From assembly GCF_000003815.2 (NCBI RefSeq), contig NC_049982.1:19699883-19763882 (forward strand): 64,000 nt of DNA. Direction: 5' to 3'. The DNA is from Branchiostoma floridae. Its lineage: Eukaryota > Chordata > Leptocardii > Amphioxiformes > Branchiostomatidae. Each line of letters starts with the position of its first letter. Position 1 is the stretch's first letter. The notes under the pieces were generated by a model. It had not been told where the DNA came from. It did not search any database and saw only the letters and a list, made by a program, of their open reading frames with translations. The translations under genes were made by a program, and so were the position numbers. Positions 23,960 through 53,800 of the stretch are shown here, one piece after another.

Positions 23960-26900
23960 ATGGGAGGGTGCATCGGGACCCACCACGACCGATCGTCGGT
24001 CACAAATGACACGGAAAACAGCTCGCCCGGTATGTGTCAGCTTAGTCCTCGCCTTAATTTCCCCCATGTCCCGGCCAACCGGTGTTTTGTGTATGTTCTG
24101 TCCGTTCTTGTTGATGTTTTTGTCGTGTAATTATTTACCGGGTGTCTACAACAAAGGCCCCCAGTCTTTAACACACCGAAGTCACTGATATCCCATCAAC
24201 ATGACCAAGGAAAACTGAGCTATAAACCTATCGACTTTAATGTAGTTTGATGTGCACATAATACAGTGAATGTAGAACAAGCCACGTCTTTTGTGTCACG
24301 ATCCAGGAAGTGTCTGTTGTTATTTCCTCAAGTTCTGTCTGGTTTCCTGTCAGTCGATGTGTGCAAAACAATTCCTAGAAGCTCTAACGTTACTTGCTGT
24401 AAATGTGATGGTACACGTGATCTCAAGATTGAAGTCTCAAAGGTAGATAACTAACTGGTGCTGCAAGTTTGACTTTGAGCTGAAGATTTATGATCCATTG
24501 TCCAAATTATTTATATCAACTCCTGTCGTTTGAAACATAATAACTGAGTTCTCCAGGTGCCTTTGCTTTGTTTGAATGTATATTTGCAGGTAAGGTTAAA
24601 CTTAACACTGTACTATCATATATATCATATATGGTTATACACCAAGCATTGTGGGTATTTGGACAGGTTAGGAAATAACTGCTTGTGTTTAACTATGTAA
24701 CATTACATATTGTAATGAACTAAGTTATTTTGGTTGTCGAAAATGGTTACGTCAAAAACAAAACAAGGAAACAATCTTGTGGTAAGGTGTATTACTTTTA
24801 ACAAGACGTAAAACTGGGACATACACTTCGGCATTACAGCATGCAGAATGACTTACTTTGTCAGTGAGTCATGAACATTCCACTGTCACAGAGAGAGGAA
24901 AACACCCTCTTTCAATTAAGGGGACAATCTTTCAACAATAGTTGTTATATCAATTATCTTCTCCTAAATCCTTTGAGTTACAGCAGATGGTTTCTTGGAA
25001 TAAAAAAAGTTGTTAAAGATATTCCCACCCTGCCCTCAAGATACTTTGTCACCATAGCAACTAAGTTGATAACAGCTTGTTTGTTTGACTGGCAATACTG
25101 TGCCAAGAGGGTCTGACTGAACTCCAGGCAGCTCATAAGTTCTGATCTATACACAGTTTTTCCTGACATCTGCAGAACTGACATCTTTGCAGAAAATTGC
25201 AGTAAAATTTGTACTAAAATTTTCCCCAACTTGAAACTTATTCTCCGCCACAACAAGGGCACACATGTACACACTGTTACAAGGTTTGGATGTTGCGAGA
25301 TGTCGTTTAGGTCTGACTGCTGATCTTCAGCTGCATCTGTCTAGGGTGTTGGCTTCCGTTGTTCCGTTTTCGAATATCTTCCTTGACATTGTCTACCCAT
25401 CTCCTCTTGGGGCAACCTCAAGGACTCTGGTTCACTACAAATAAGTTCATGACCTTTATTGGCTAATTGTCATGGGTCATTCTTTGCATGTGGCAATACC
25501 AACAGAGTCTAATTCAGCAAGGAGGAAAGCAGCATTGATTCTAGGTAGCTCTCCTGGTATCTCCATCACCCCCTGCGTTCTACCATTGCAAGACGTTGCA
25601 TGGTGCCTCATGTTTAAAAACATGCAAGTAAGGTACCAAAAGAACATCATCTGATTCATCACGAGCAGAAAAGCTGGCGACGTTCTTGTCAGAGATCACA
25701 AAGGGTCGAAATGGGTCAAGACTGTGATCCCGCACAACGGGTGTCCCTCAGTACTAACTTCTTGCAATGTGTTTAGATCCGTCCTGGCACCTAGTATGGA
25801 ATGGATGGATAGAATATGTTAACATGATGTGAAAAAACAATAGCTGGAGTCCAGGCTAAAAAAAACAAGCCCTAGAATAAGAACATCACATCATAGATAT
25901 TCAATTTGCAAGAATATTGAAGTGGATTTGCAAAAGCCAAAATACATGTACAGGCCAAGGAGTCTGTAACAACACCATTTGACAACATTGTTTTCTGAAC
26001 CACATGTACATCATATGCATTTATGCATATTAAGCCCATGGAATTGTGCCAGCCACTGACTAGTTCCAGGAAGAATATATTTGACAAATACTATAATAGG
26101 GTAGATAAATAAATAGTATCAAGAAGTATATGTTACAATACATAGTCGACCTCCCAGACATGAAAACACACTTCATGTATGTAATGGCATCCCAAGATGA
26201 ACTATTGTAAAGGTATATATAGTTGCCTTGATGCCTCTATGGTCCTTTGTGCTCGTCTACCTTCCTTATGTCTTAATGAACCCATCTCATGGTTCTTGTT
26301 CACTCTTTTGTTATATAGTAAATTAGCACCAGGAGGGAATTCTAAAGCTTGCCTTAGGATTTGGTTCAAAGATTACTGACAAAGGATAATGAAGCTCATG
26401 TTGTATTAGCCATCGAACTGAATCCTTCAAGCTGAATGGTTTTAATTGACAAGTACATTTACGTGAGAAGAATGACCAATTGGCACATGCAACATCGTAA
26501 TTACTTATCTCACTTATATGTGAATAAAGACTTTGACAGACTGCTGCTTGATATATATTGGTATTATGACTGAAGACAAATGGAGACAGTGCAAGTGCCT
26601 TGGAACAGTACTAGTATGTGTATACTTAGCTTCTCATGTATCATGTCCTTGTCTCCCTTAGTTGCAATGGGAAGAAACCAGCCTCTCAAGAAGGACAAGC
26701 CAAAGTGGAAGTCTGACGTTCCCTTTACGGACGGTCAACTGCGCAGCAAGAGGGACGAGTTCTGGGATACGGCACCGGCGTTTGAAGGGCGCAAGGAGAT
26801 CTGGGATGCCCTGCGGGCAGCGTGCAACGCAGTGGAAAGCAACGACCATGAGCTAGCACAGGCCATCATAGACGGGGCAAACATATCACTTCCTCATGGT

Positions 26901-27472
26901 AAGGTAGCACTCATTTGGCTCACCATTTGTGTGAAGTTGCTTCCCTTATGAAGTTGATGTGTACATGTATTGGCAATATTGGAACAGTTGTTGATGAAAA
27001 ACTTAGGATTACTTGTTACAGACGTAAGCAATCCATGTTCATGCCAGTGACTGACACTTGCTTCCCCTTCCCCTTCCCAGGGACTCTCCAAGACTGCTAT
27101 GACGAACTGGGGAATAGGTACCAGCTACCGGTGTACTGTATTTCCGCACCAGTCAACATGATCTCCGAGGAGCATAGTGAATCAGACCCCAACGATGTTC
27201 CTGAGTCATTAACCACCGGCGAGGAGGTTTCCCTTAAACTTAGACTTTCCACAGGCAAGGACCTGAAACTTAACGTGCAGACCACAGACTCTGTGTTACA
27301 CATTAAGAAGAGACTTAATGCAGAAGAGGGGATCGAATCATCGCGGCAAAGGTGGTACTTCTCCGGGAAATTGCTCCAGGATAAGATGCGGATAGAAGAT
27401 GCAAAAATCCCTAAAGGTTTTGTGGTCCAAGTCATTGTTTCCCAGCCCGATCCTACCCCTGTGGATGGTTGA
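23960..27472 (+). CDS. UBTD2: Ubiquitin domain-containing protein, UBTD2-like
   Basis: Three coding exons, 23960-24029, 26662-26898 and 27081-27472, joined in phase (G|TT gives Val, G|GG gives Gly) into 232 aa; from memory, human UBTD2 has 234. The N terminus MGGCIG fits N-myristoylation at Gly2 with palmitoylation at Cys4. Residues about 25-125 form the conserved UBTD N-terminal domain ([40 protein letters not shown]). Residues about 152-224 form a ubiquitin-like domain ([36 protein letters not shown]). Vertebrate UBTD proteins bind ubiquitination enzymes and influence p53 and YAP levels. The short first exon was placed by matching MGGC and the residues [11 protein letters not shown] across the junction. 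It is closer to UBTD2 than to UBTD1 but probably represents their common ancestor. The 2.6-kb first intron holds a retroelement relic. Confidence 0.93.
25320..25440 (-). mobile_element. Relic of a non-LTR retrotransposon C terminus
   Basis: Read on the minus strand, this intronic stretch gives [15 protein letters not shown], a phrase typical of the region after the reverse transcriptase domain in non-LTR elements. Flanking sequence to about 25800 may belong to the same relic but is too decayed to frame. It is not part of the UBTD transcript's coding exons. Confidence 0.4.
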
Positions 27473-30400
27473 AATTATTTTCCTGCGGTATTGCTGCTAC
27501 TTTTGCCTGGAAGAGTCGAGCATGTGATGAAACCCCCTTTCTTTCCCATTGAGCTCACACATATTGTTAACTGCTATCGGTAAACCAGAAAATGATGAGC
27601 ATCGTCTCCACATGTCAAGTGTACAGTTTAGTTGTACATTTAGCAGCGCATCTGTGTATACAAAATGTGCAGGTAAAAGTATAACTAAACTGTACCCTTA
27701 ATCATGACATACAACTCTGTATATACATGTAAATGTGCTTAAGTAAAAGTCTTTTACAATTCATGCGCATTGTCTTTGATAAGCGCCAGAGCAAGAAAAA
27801 TGATGAGGAAGGAAAGGGAGCTAGACTTTGAACACATTTTCTGCTTGCATTCAGTAGCACAAAAACAAAAGTCTCTTGCAATATATTCAGAGAATTTTTA
27901 AGTAAAACGTCTGCTGTAGTTACATGCAAAATGATGTTGGTTTTGCATGATGACCCTACTGTCTGTGGTGGTTTGTCTCTCTTTTAGACATTCTGGTACT
28001 GTAGAGGGGCCTGCATGTATGTAGATGTCTTGTTACTCACTGTGTTGTTCTGTACATATGTAAATCTTGCTGCAAAAATCCAATGAAGGGGACACTTATG
28101 TAACAAAGTAACTGACAGAATTGGATGGTCTATTCTGTGTACATACATACATACCATTATAAAGATAAAGCTCTCAAGGTACCATAGCACAAGTATGACG
28201 TAAGACTGCACCCACAAGCATATAAGGCCATGGTAATTAGATGGGACCAGATGTCTCACACCAACATGGTCTCTAATGCTATTGTTTTAGAAGGTAATTG
28301 TTTCAACTCACCTTCCCATTTAAAGCACCTTAAGCTACATCCCTGTATTTGGCTGCATTTCACTAAGAAATGCGGACAAATAGAAAGTAATGTGACAAAA
28401 ATAAAATGACCTAACCGTTAATGAATTAATCTTGTTACAAATTCCATGTCTATAAAGCATCAAAGTCTATAAATTTGGCAGATTAGATGTCCTCACCTTT
28501 TGCCATGTATGCTAACTGAGATGCAAAGACAGCCTTCTCTAAATTTGTTTTCCATTTTTTTTTATCACATTCTTAGTGTTGTTAGCTGAAGGATTTGTAT
28601 TGAGATCCTTTCCGAATCCAAAGCCTTTCCCGTATCCTGGGTCTCTAAAATATACATGTATGCTTCAATACTCCTAGATGTTATGTTGGCAATTATAGAT
28701 GGACTAGTAGTACTATTCTAAATAAATCAGAAAAAATGAAAGACAGTTGTTATGTTTTGCTAGATATAACTGTAGATTTACTTTGTATTTATCCTTAGTC
28801 ACACATCTCCATAACATCAATTCTTTGTGTTTGATGAGGAAGTCTTAACTTGTAAAACACTTGGTCCAGTGTGCTTCTTTGAACATGGAAGTATATACAT
28901 GTACATGCACACAAGGAAATTGCATACATATACATGCATTCATATACGGTGTCACTACATTTTATAGATTATTTCTGTTGTTTTAAGCTCTATTTTGCCA
29001 ATTGTATAAATGTCTGACATAGAAATCTTGCAATTATATCTGGCCTTTTGGTTGTTTCTAAGGTTGTTTATAGCGACTGCTGGAAAAAGGCTTAAAGAAG
29101 TTAGCTAGAAAACTGAATGCTTCAAGACATAACAATTCTATTAAATACTTTGCATTGTTACATTTAATGATTGTATTCAATGACTGTAAATATTTGTCAC
29201 AGTAAGTAATTTACTTTTAATCCTACAAAATGAAATTGAAAAACCTCCTTGTCTGAAGGAAAGCCATGGAAGTAAAGGCAAAGGAAGGAACCTTCTTCAC
29301 AAAAATGCACCGCTATAAGCTAAGATATATGTGCCTAAGTTGTACGTAGCAATGGTAATTTACAACCATTACCATTTAACGGTTTATTGACTTGGTCCTA
29401 AGCTTGATTTTCAGGACATTAAATATGACATCAACAGGCTCGCAAAAGAGAAAATTACTCCGCTCCTTTGACTTGAATCCTTCAGACTTTGACATCTAAC
29501 TTAAAAACGTCTTAAGGCATACTTCATGTACAAAAAAGAAATTCATCCGTACATTTTAGACTGAACTGTTATAGATGTAATCTAGAAATTGTGTTCCCTA
29601 GTGCAATATTCTTGTTTCATCTCTGTAGTGTTACTTACTTTTTTTTTACAAAATCTTGATTTTCAGTTCAGTTTATCCATTAGGTGACTTGTCATAAATG
29701 TACTTGACTTTATAGCTTAAAAAGATTCCATCATGTTTGTTGTGTTCATTGTCAGAAGCATTCTCAAGTTGATGTTTGTTGTCCCTCAATGTTGCTCTTC
29801 TTCCTCTTTTTGTTCCCTTGTTGTTGTTTTTTAAAACTTGTACTTTGGTCAAAGGAAAGTTGAAATTTATACAGATGCAGCAAAGATGTTCATTACTGTA
29901 TAAATCACATCTTTGTATCATTTCATTTTCTGTGATGTTTTATTGGCTTCAAAGTGTGATGTTATACCAGTAATCTGATTTTCAATGTTGCGGAGAATGT
30001 CCAACATAAATGTCATGTATGTACATCTCCACATTGAAATTCTACGTTCCCAAACTTGGGTAAACCTGTTGGTCGTACCAGTGGTTTAGAACCAGTGGTT
30101 CAGCAAACAGGGTAAGCTTAACCATTAGTACTCTAAGACCAGTGTATGGCAACAAATTTGTTTGTCTTTCAAATACATGTCATTTTGCACATGAAAGAGC
30201 ACTCAGAGTTCTTGCATGAGTACAAGTTGTGCACTTGAGTTTGCTGTGCTAACTGCTGGAGACTAACATTTTGCAGTTAACTTTGCCAATGTACAGGTGT
30301 ACCCATATTACATGTACATTGTAGTACATTATATTTTGGCACGTAGTATAAGGAGTGCTGAGGGTTAGAAAGCAACAGTCAGAACCTCAAGGATGTAAAT

Positions 30401-31369
30401 TTGTTGTTCATTTTTTTCCTTTTTAATAGCTACTTTATAAACAACCCATGTACTATCAGGTTAGGAAGCAGTGTATCAATTAAGTTTAAATATAGATAAT
30501 CCTTACTTGTTTAAAGCTTTAAAACTGTCTATTTCCATGTTTGTTCCAAACAAATGGTCTGAAATGAACAACATATATCACAATCCTGTTTCATGTCCTT
30601 AGAGTCAGTAGTACTGAAGATGTTGCTTAAAATGCTGAGATATTCTGGGGGAAAAAATGTAGTACTTCTGACTCTGAGCATGTCAATGTAAATTTGCAGC
30701 ATACGCTAATATCTAGTAGAAAATTGTTCTTTAATCTGTCGTAATGACTTCGTTTGTATTCTATTGACATTCCAGGCCAACTAATGACTGATACTTTCAT
30801 GCGCAATGGAGCAAGTACAATGAACAATGTCAATGTCTAAAGTTAAATGAGGTTTGTTAATTAGTGCTGGGGGGTGATTATCCCCATCCACAGACTGGAT
30901 AATGTACTTGCATCAAATGTCGCTTTAAGTATACTAACTGAATTTTAGGATGTGGAAACCACAGATTGGAAACCTTCATCATGTCTGCATAGCAGAATTA
31001 TTTAGATACCATCAATGTGTAACTTTTTAAAGCAATGTACTTTTCCTGTGTTATAAGCACCATGATTTGTACCATTTCTGTATCATTCACAGCTTAAACT
31101 GTATATAGAGATTTTGTTCAAAATGGAAATATTTTCCAGGTTACAATTGTGTACAATGTACATAGATGTAGGGTGCATTCGTTTGTTGTGTTTGCTAAAA
31201 TCTTGTATGGAATCAAACTTTTGTGTGAATAACAAGTTATTCTACTACTGTCAACTGTGATAGCTTTACAAAACAACTTAAGAATAAAATCTGCTGTACA
31301 TCTACAAAGTCTGAGTATCACTCATTTCTCACCTTGTGGTGAACTTCCCCATTTTTGCTGTTATTACTT
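27473..31369 (+). other. Long 3' UTR or flank of the UBTD gene
   Basis: About 3.9 kb of AT-rich sequence without plausible coding exons. AATAAA signals occur, including one at 31283-31288 that would give a very long 3' UTR, and earlier ones such as near 28400. I see no further structured feature. Confidence 0.4.
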
Positions 31370-31487
31370 ATTCTCCAAGCAGAGGTTGGGTAGCAGTGAT
31401 AGTAGTGGCTGAGATACATAGTGGGGAGTGGGCCATTAAAAATCCCAACCACAGCTCTCCCCACGACCCAATCTCTGCTTGGAGAAT
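31370..31487. mobile_element. 118-bp MITE with ATTCTCCAAGCAGAG ends
   Basis: The terminal inverted repeats are 22 bp: ATTCTCCAAGCAGAGGTTGGGT at 31370-31391 and its complement at 31466-31487, with one mismatch. Only about 74 bp separate them and no protein is coded. The flanks are AT-rich, so the target duplication is ambiguous. It sits about 0.3 kb upstream of the probable kinase promoter. Confidence 0.75.
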
Positions 31488-31795
31488 TATCATTACTAAT
31501 ACAGTAGAATCCTATTCATTGCCATGGTTGATTTACACAGTTATCTGGTTTAGTCCATTAACCCTAGGAGACCAGACAGGCGGCACTGGCTACAAAAAGT
31601 AAACTTTGTTAATTTTGACAGTTTTGTGGCAGTATACCAATGTTCCCTTTTTGCCAACATGGTTTGAACTGCCTGTTTATACTCCCTCAGCAGAATTTTT
31701 TTTACCTAAAACCACAAACTTATTTCGTTGATGATGTTGGAATGGATCCACGACTTAGGCGTGGCCAAAAAATCCCTCTCCATGTCACGTGGTTT

Positions 31796-31860
31796 GTAGA
31801 ATATTATGGGTTGGGATATGACGTCACTCCTGAGGTGTGGTAGTATTTTCAAAATGGAGG
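31796..31860 (+). promoter_or_regulatory. Probable promoter elements of the SLK-type kinase gene (E-box and CRE)
   Basis: CACGTG at 31796-31801 and a perfect CRE TGACGTCA at 31829-31836 are followed by AAAATGGAG, which resembles a YY1 site at a start region. They lie about 270-310 bp before the start codon at 32108. The motifs are visible; the role is inference. Confidence 0.45.
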
Positions 31861-32083
31861 ATCTCTGTGCGGGGAACTTCGGTTGACTGCGGGTTTTCTT
31901 TGTCCCAGTCGCTGTCTGAAGCCTATTTGCTGTTGATGTAACTGTGGGACCCTAAATCCATATATCTTCTCTGTGAATGAGGCTTTATCGACGAAGTTTA
32001 AGGCTTTAAGGATTCCAAACTGCGTCATCATTTTGTTGACTTTGGAGTTGGCTCACTGATAGTTGCAAGTTTCTTCTCGGTAA

Positions 32084-48243
<16,160 letters not shown>

Positions 48244-50478
48244 CGCCCTGTGCTGTGTCCTTGAGAGGCCAAGCCAAATTTTGCCTATGTTGATACTGTA
48301 TCATTGTGGCCATGTAAAATACATACTGTTCCAACCTGCACAGTTAAAATGTATGATTTGGGTACATCTGAAGCTAAAGCCTTCTTTCTATGCAAAACCA
48401 GATATTTTGGTCACACACACATTGTTTCATATCAACGCATTCCTCATCAGAAACTGACATAGAATTAATTTAGCCTGGACTTGTGCTCCACATGCCTGTT
48501 GTCAGAAAAACCTTCAGATGTGCCTGAAATAATCACAAACATTTCTTGATTACCAGTCAAAATGATTAAAAAGTTATGTATATGTTGAAAAACTTCATGT
48601 CAATTGCATGTCATGTACTAGTACATTTAGTTTCAGGGGTTCGAATTCACAAAGAAATGTATTCCAGTTACTAATGCCTGGTGGTCATATTAACGTATAG
48701 GTATGATCAACAAGAAAGTAGATTTCATCAATGTATAGTTCATTACACATGATATCCTAGCTAGAAATAATATCTACTGGTAAAGATGCTTTCCTACAAT
48801 ACATTACAAAGTTTGACATAGTTTAAACAGGTAGTCCATTAGAATGTTACACGCATGAAAGAGGTTACAGCACACTGGGCAACCATTTTAGATCTTTATT
48901 TGGGTAGTAATGGCACAATACAGTATGGTACACCAGGATCACAACTCTTGGACATCACAAAAACAGAAAGCTCTAATTCAACCTTGTAGGACTATACCAA
49001 TGGATACCAACTTATCTATGATATACATGTACCTTAACAATGTAAATGTTGATAACAAGTATTTTGACCCTTTGTATTTACTGTACATTGTATGTCCCAC
49101 ATCTACCCACTTCATGATCAAACACAGAACCAATGGAATGAAAAGCCCTTGCACATGTATTATCCACTAGTTTATCACATATAATGATCATCATAGTTAT
49201 TGTTCTTCCCTTAGTTTTAGGATGGTAGTTGAGGCTAGCGACAACAATTAGTTAACTTTGAAATAATAACAATTGGACAACAAGTGTATTAACATTTCAA
49301 TGTGTAAGACTTGGTTGTATACATACTATAGAAAGCATGCAACATTTCAAAATGCTTGAATAGATGCTGCTGGATATACATGTATAATGTGCATCTTGAT
49401 GCATTTCTTGAATAATTGTATACTTGTTATTTTCTGTGCAAATTGTTGTTTTTTTAACCCATTTTTCTTTTAGATACTACATTGTATTTGTTTTCTCTAG
49501 ACTAAAATATAAAGTGAATACCAAGAATATTTAGTTGAAAATGCAGATGTTGAGAAATAGGATATTTTTATCATGCTGTATGATGAGATAAATGTTATCT
49601 AACATACTTTGTGCTACAATGCACATACATGTATGTAGCAATTATCTGTGTATTTATATATATGGTGTTGATGGTCTCAATTTATTCAAGGTATCCAAGA
49701 GATTATACTTGCTGTAAGCTCACGATCACGCTGGAAGTGTAATCTTGTAAGATAATGTATTAAACAAGAGAAAACCCACTGTTGTAAGTATGAAGCTTAA
49801 TTTACAGGTTGGAAGATTTTAGGGTTTTAACATACATTTGAAATCTAGGGCCAAATTTAGGTCATAGAAATTGTCCAGAGTTGTGTAAAGGGAACTTTCA
49901 TTTTCTGTGCTTAGCATAGAAGAAACTGGCTGTCGCTACACCATTGTAAAAAGTTGTAATTCTGCCAAGTATTTGTATGCCATTTAGAAAAACCTTAGTC
50001 TCCATCAAAGACATCAGATCTTTGAATGCACAAAAAGCCATATTTGCATCTCAGATTCTTACATGGAGGACCACTGTAATGTTTTGGTAACCTATTTGCA
50101 GATTTGTCCAGCCATCTCTTATCCAATGGATGTAACTTGTATCACATCTGTGGGCTATGTGCAGAACTATAGCAGGCATGCGATGCAGGCTAGTGATATT
50201 ATCTCAGTCTAATGTTGGAGTATGTGTGCTAATCTAGGCTTGCTAAATGAAACAACTGATATATTTTTGCCAGCACCATCACTTTCTGAACTGGATATCA
50301 GGTCATGTATATTAAAAACCAGGCTGATTTGAAGTCTAGTGAAGACCCACTTCTTGTACTGTCAATAGGGACTTGATTGGTGACCTGTACTATGTTCTCT
50401 GTGAGGACAAGAGTAGGTATTCTTTTTAAATTTGCCAGATATCCTGCCAACATGTAATGCAAATCAGAAAAAAATAAA
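48244..50478 (+). other. Probable 3' UTR of the SLK-type kinase gene
   Basis: AT-rich sequence after the stop codon without coding exons. An AATAAA at 50473-50478 could end a 2.2-kb 3' UTR. This lies about 0.4 kb before the stop of the convergent minus-strand sulfotransferase gene, so the two transcripts meet tail to tail. Confidence 0.4.
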
Positions 50479-50871
50479 CCATTATATTGGCATGTAGACA
50501 TGATGTATGTAAAATGTCTTTAGTCTTTAACTATAGGAACTTTCTGACATGTTAGAGAATCAGTGATTTCTTCAATCCACCAACAGAGTCATATTAACTG
50601 CTAATGTCTGCTATGTTCACTGTGACATGCCAAAGTCTCATGTTGGCAAACAATTTTCTAATGAAAAGTACATGTATACTGTCTCACTTTCCAATTGTAA
50701 GCTTTGGTGTAGAGTTGGGATGAACTTTAAATTTGATAATTCTAAATTCTAATAGAGCAAAACTACATTTGTTATCAGTGAGGGTCTTTCCTTGCTTTAA
50801 ATGTACGTGCTGTATATGATACAGTACACCACATGAGAATGATCTGGTACTAGTATATGGTGCAAGACTGG

Positions 50872-53800
50872 TTACTCAAGGGGTAAGGGTTTACCCCCAT
50901 GTGAGAGGAACTTTATTTTTCGCGAACTAGACTGTGACTTCGTTAAAAACCCTTCCAGGTAACAGTGCTGCACGTACTCATGAAGGGAGCATTCTTTCTT
51001 TATATTCTCGCACTCCGTGCTACAGTATGGCGATGAATAGAAAATCCCATCCTGTTGGACTTTTTCATCTGCAATGTGTCCCTTTAATGTGGTTTGGTAC
51101 CTGCTGTTTCTGTCCCTGATCAGGTAATAGTAACACAGATGAAACATTTTTGCCCAGGTGCAATATTCGGAGTCAATCTGAAAGGCTGAATTCCAGGGGG
51201 TCTCTGAGATGACAATGGGTTCCAAGGCTGAGTAGTCGGAGTTGCAGTGGACCCTCATCTTCAATTCAACATCCCGGAAATGTGCCAGTTCTTGGACAAA
51301 GCTGTTCCCCTCCATTGCTATTTTCTTCCACAGGGTGTCATTAAAGTGTTCGTAAAGAGCATAGTCCAAGGCATCCCACTCTTTATGATTGTCCCTCAGT
51401 TTTTGTGAGATTTTACTGGTATCATATTGTGAAGAGTAGTTATAGTTGTTGTACTTATAGTACAAAATGTCCTTTAGGTCCCAACACATCAGACGCTTAA
51501 AAAGCACCAATGATTCATCAAAATGGTCCGATATCATCACGAGGTCAAACTCCTGAGATATTTTGTTTATGAATTGTCTGGTGGTATTGGCGATCTCATT
51601 CTGATATGATGGGGACAACAGGCGCAGAGGTAAACCTAGATCCATGGCCATCGGACTTTTTGTCTTGTAAACTCCTCTGTTCAGGTTGTCATAAAAGCCA
51701 GGGTTTTCCAGGAATGCTTCTAACGGGTTTGGAGCGGTGACATTGAGTATCTTTTTGTAGCCATAGAAGGGGAATGCAGATGCGAAGTGCTTGAACGGTT
51801 CTCTGAGTATCGTGACAAATTTCGCATCTGGCGTTAGTAGACGTTCGATGTTGGGACGATCGTACACGGTGTGGTAGGTAAGTATATCGTGACTTTCTCC
51901 TTGTGGTGGCATAAGAAAATTAGGTTTCGACAGGCCGTGAGGATATAAGCCATTTACGTCTCTTGATATATGCTGCACGAATGAAAGTTTCCGCAGATAG
52001 CCGAATCGTTGTAGGATCTGCATGATGGTACTACTTGCAGCTTTGTGCACCTTGATAAAAGCGAGCTTTGTTTTAGGCCTGCAGGTGGGGGGTCCGTGAT
52101 GGCTTCTGTAACAAGTGAAGACATTCTGTGCCTTTAGTAATATCACTACTGTAATGATTACTAACTGTTCTTTTAAAGTTTTGTACACGCCGGGCACAGA
52201 AGTTCTGGTGGGTACAGCAGGGGAAACTGTTTCTCTTGGATCATAGCATGATGGTAATTTTGTCTATCAGTCTGTCTGTGCCTGTACATTGTATTTGTGT
52301 CATTGTATGTGACTGGGTTTCTTTTCACAAGAGTGTGCCTGCATGTTTATGTATATGCATGTGTGTATGGATGTGTGCAAGTGTGTCTCTATGCGCTTGT
52401 GTTAATGTGTATGCATGCACTTTTATGTGTGTGTTCAATGTGTGAGCTGTTGATTCATAATGGGAATCAACAAGACTGGCAAAAGCTGTGATACAAAACA
52501 GATTATGGAACTTTCACCCCCAACATCTCCGCTGTACATGTACCTCCCAACACAAGCTTCTGCCATGCAAGTTGACAGTGCCGCATTTCTGAAACAGCCT
52601 TCTGCTTGATAGATTACAGATTGATAGATAACAAACAGCATGCCATGATAAACCATCAATACGGTTATCCCAAATTTCTTTGTAATCTGTATTTGTGAGG
52701 ATATACCTGAAAAGCAATGGTGTCAAAAGCCACGGTATGAATTTGAAATGGTAAAATATTGAAATAGAAACCAATGAATTACAATGTTCTATCTATCCAA
52801 ACCTAGCTGCTGCCAATGTCACGTGGTAGTGACGATTATTAGGATAAATAAAAAGAATGATTTTTGAGTGTTTTAAACCAAGTTTTCTCTATCTTGTGTT
52901 CTCTAATTTGTATTTTTCATATGAGCTTGACATGAATTTTATAAAACATTGTACTTACTTTCAATTAGCAGACACGCATATGTGGAAATGTAACATTCAA
53001 ACAAGCACATTTTTAATTCGCTGCACCCTTGAAAACGTTTGGTACATACTCAAGATTCATCATACCAAAATTCATGCTTTTATCGCATTTTTGAGAAATT
53101 ATAGCTATATTTTGCACTGTATGTTTTTATATGATATTATACACAAGGATGAAAGTCTTTCCAAGCTCACATAAAGCCATAATTGATAGAAATGCATTTT
53201 TACCGGTTTGTTGGTTGTGGAGCCTCTCCCTCGTCCCCAGGTGACAGGTTTTCAGATCTGTATAGTTGGTACCAATAGTGAAATATTTGTATCATTAGAT
53301 GGAATCATTTCAATTTAGTTTAAGATAAAACCTGAACATCTACTGTATCAGAAAACTTGTACCACTCTGGACCTTGTGCCTGGATGTTGGGCAAAAGTGA
53401 TGTTTCAAAGAGGATAACTGAAGAAAAGAATGACATTTCTATCATTCAGGGCATGCAGATAGCTTAGATAGAGATGTACATATTCAAATACAAACTATGC
53501 CAATAATTTGCATGATTAATGAGAAAATTCTATGATTTCTTTTGTTTTTCACAATACATGTAGGGCATTAGTCTATATAACATTAAAACTTGTAATTCAT
53601 GTGGAACCAGATATCAAACATGCAAGTAAGTGGCTATTAAAGAGATATAAAGATGCCAGAACACCTCATTGGTAAATATATCAGAATTTCTTACGTGAAC
53701 ATCAGCATGCATACATGTACATTAAGTCGATTTGGAATTCATTTTGCATAGAATTTACAAATATAGGTCTGAATAGTTGCAATATAAATTCTCCTCATTA

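Noticed and set aside
15370-24395. Repeated TAACGTTA-type palindromes (for example near 15376, 16008, 16585 and 24386)
   Set aside because: Short palindromes scattered without fixed spacing or flanks; probably a common genomic word, not a specific structure.
48636-48660. CAGGGGTTCGAATTCAC, like one end of the CAGGG family
   Set aside because: No matching opposite end or target duplication was found nearby.
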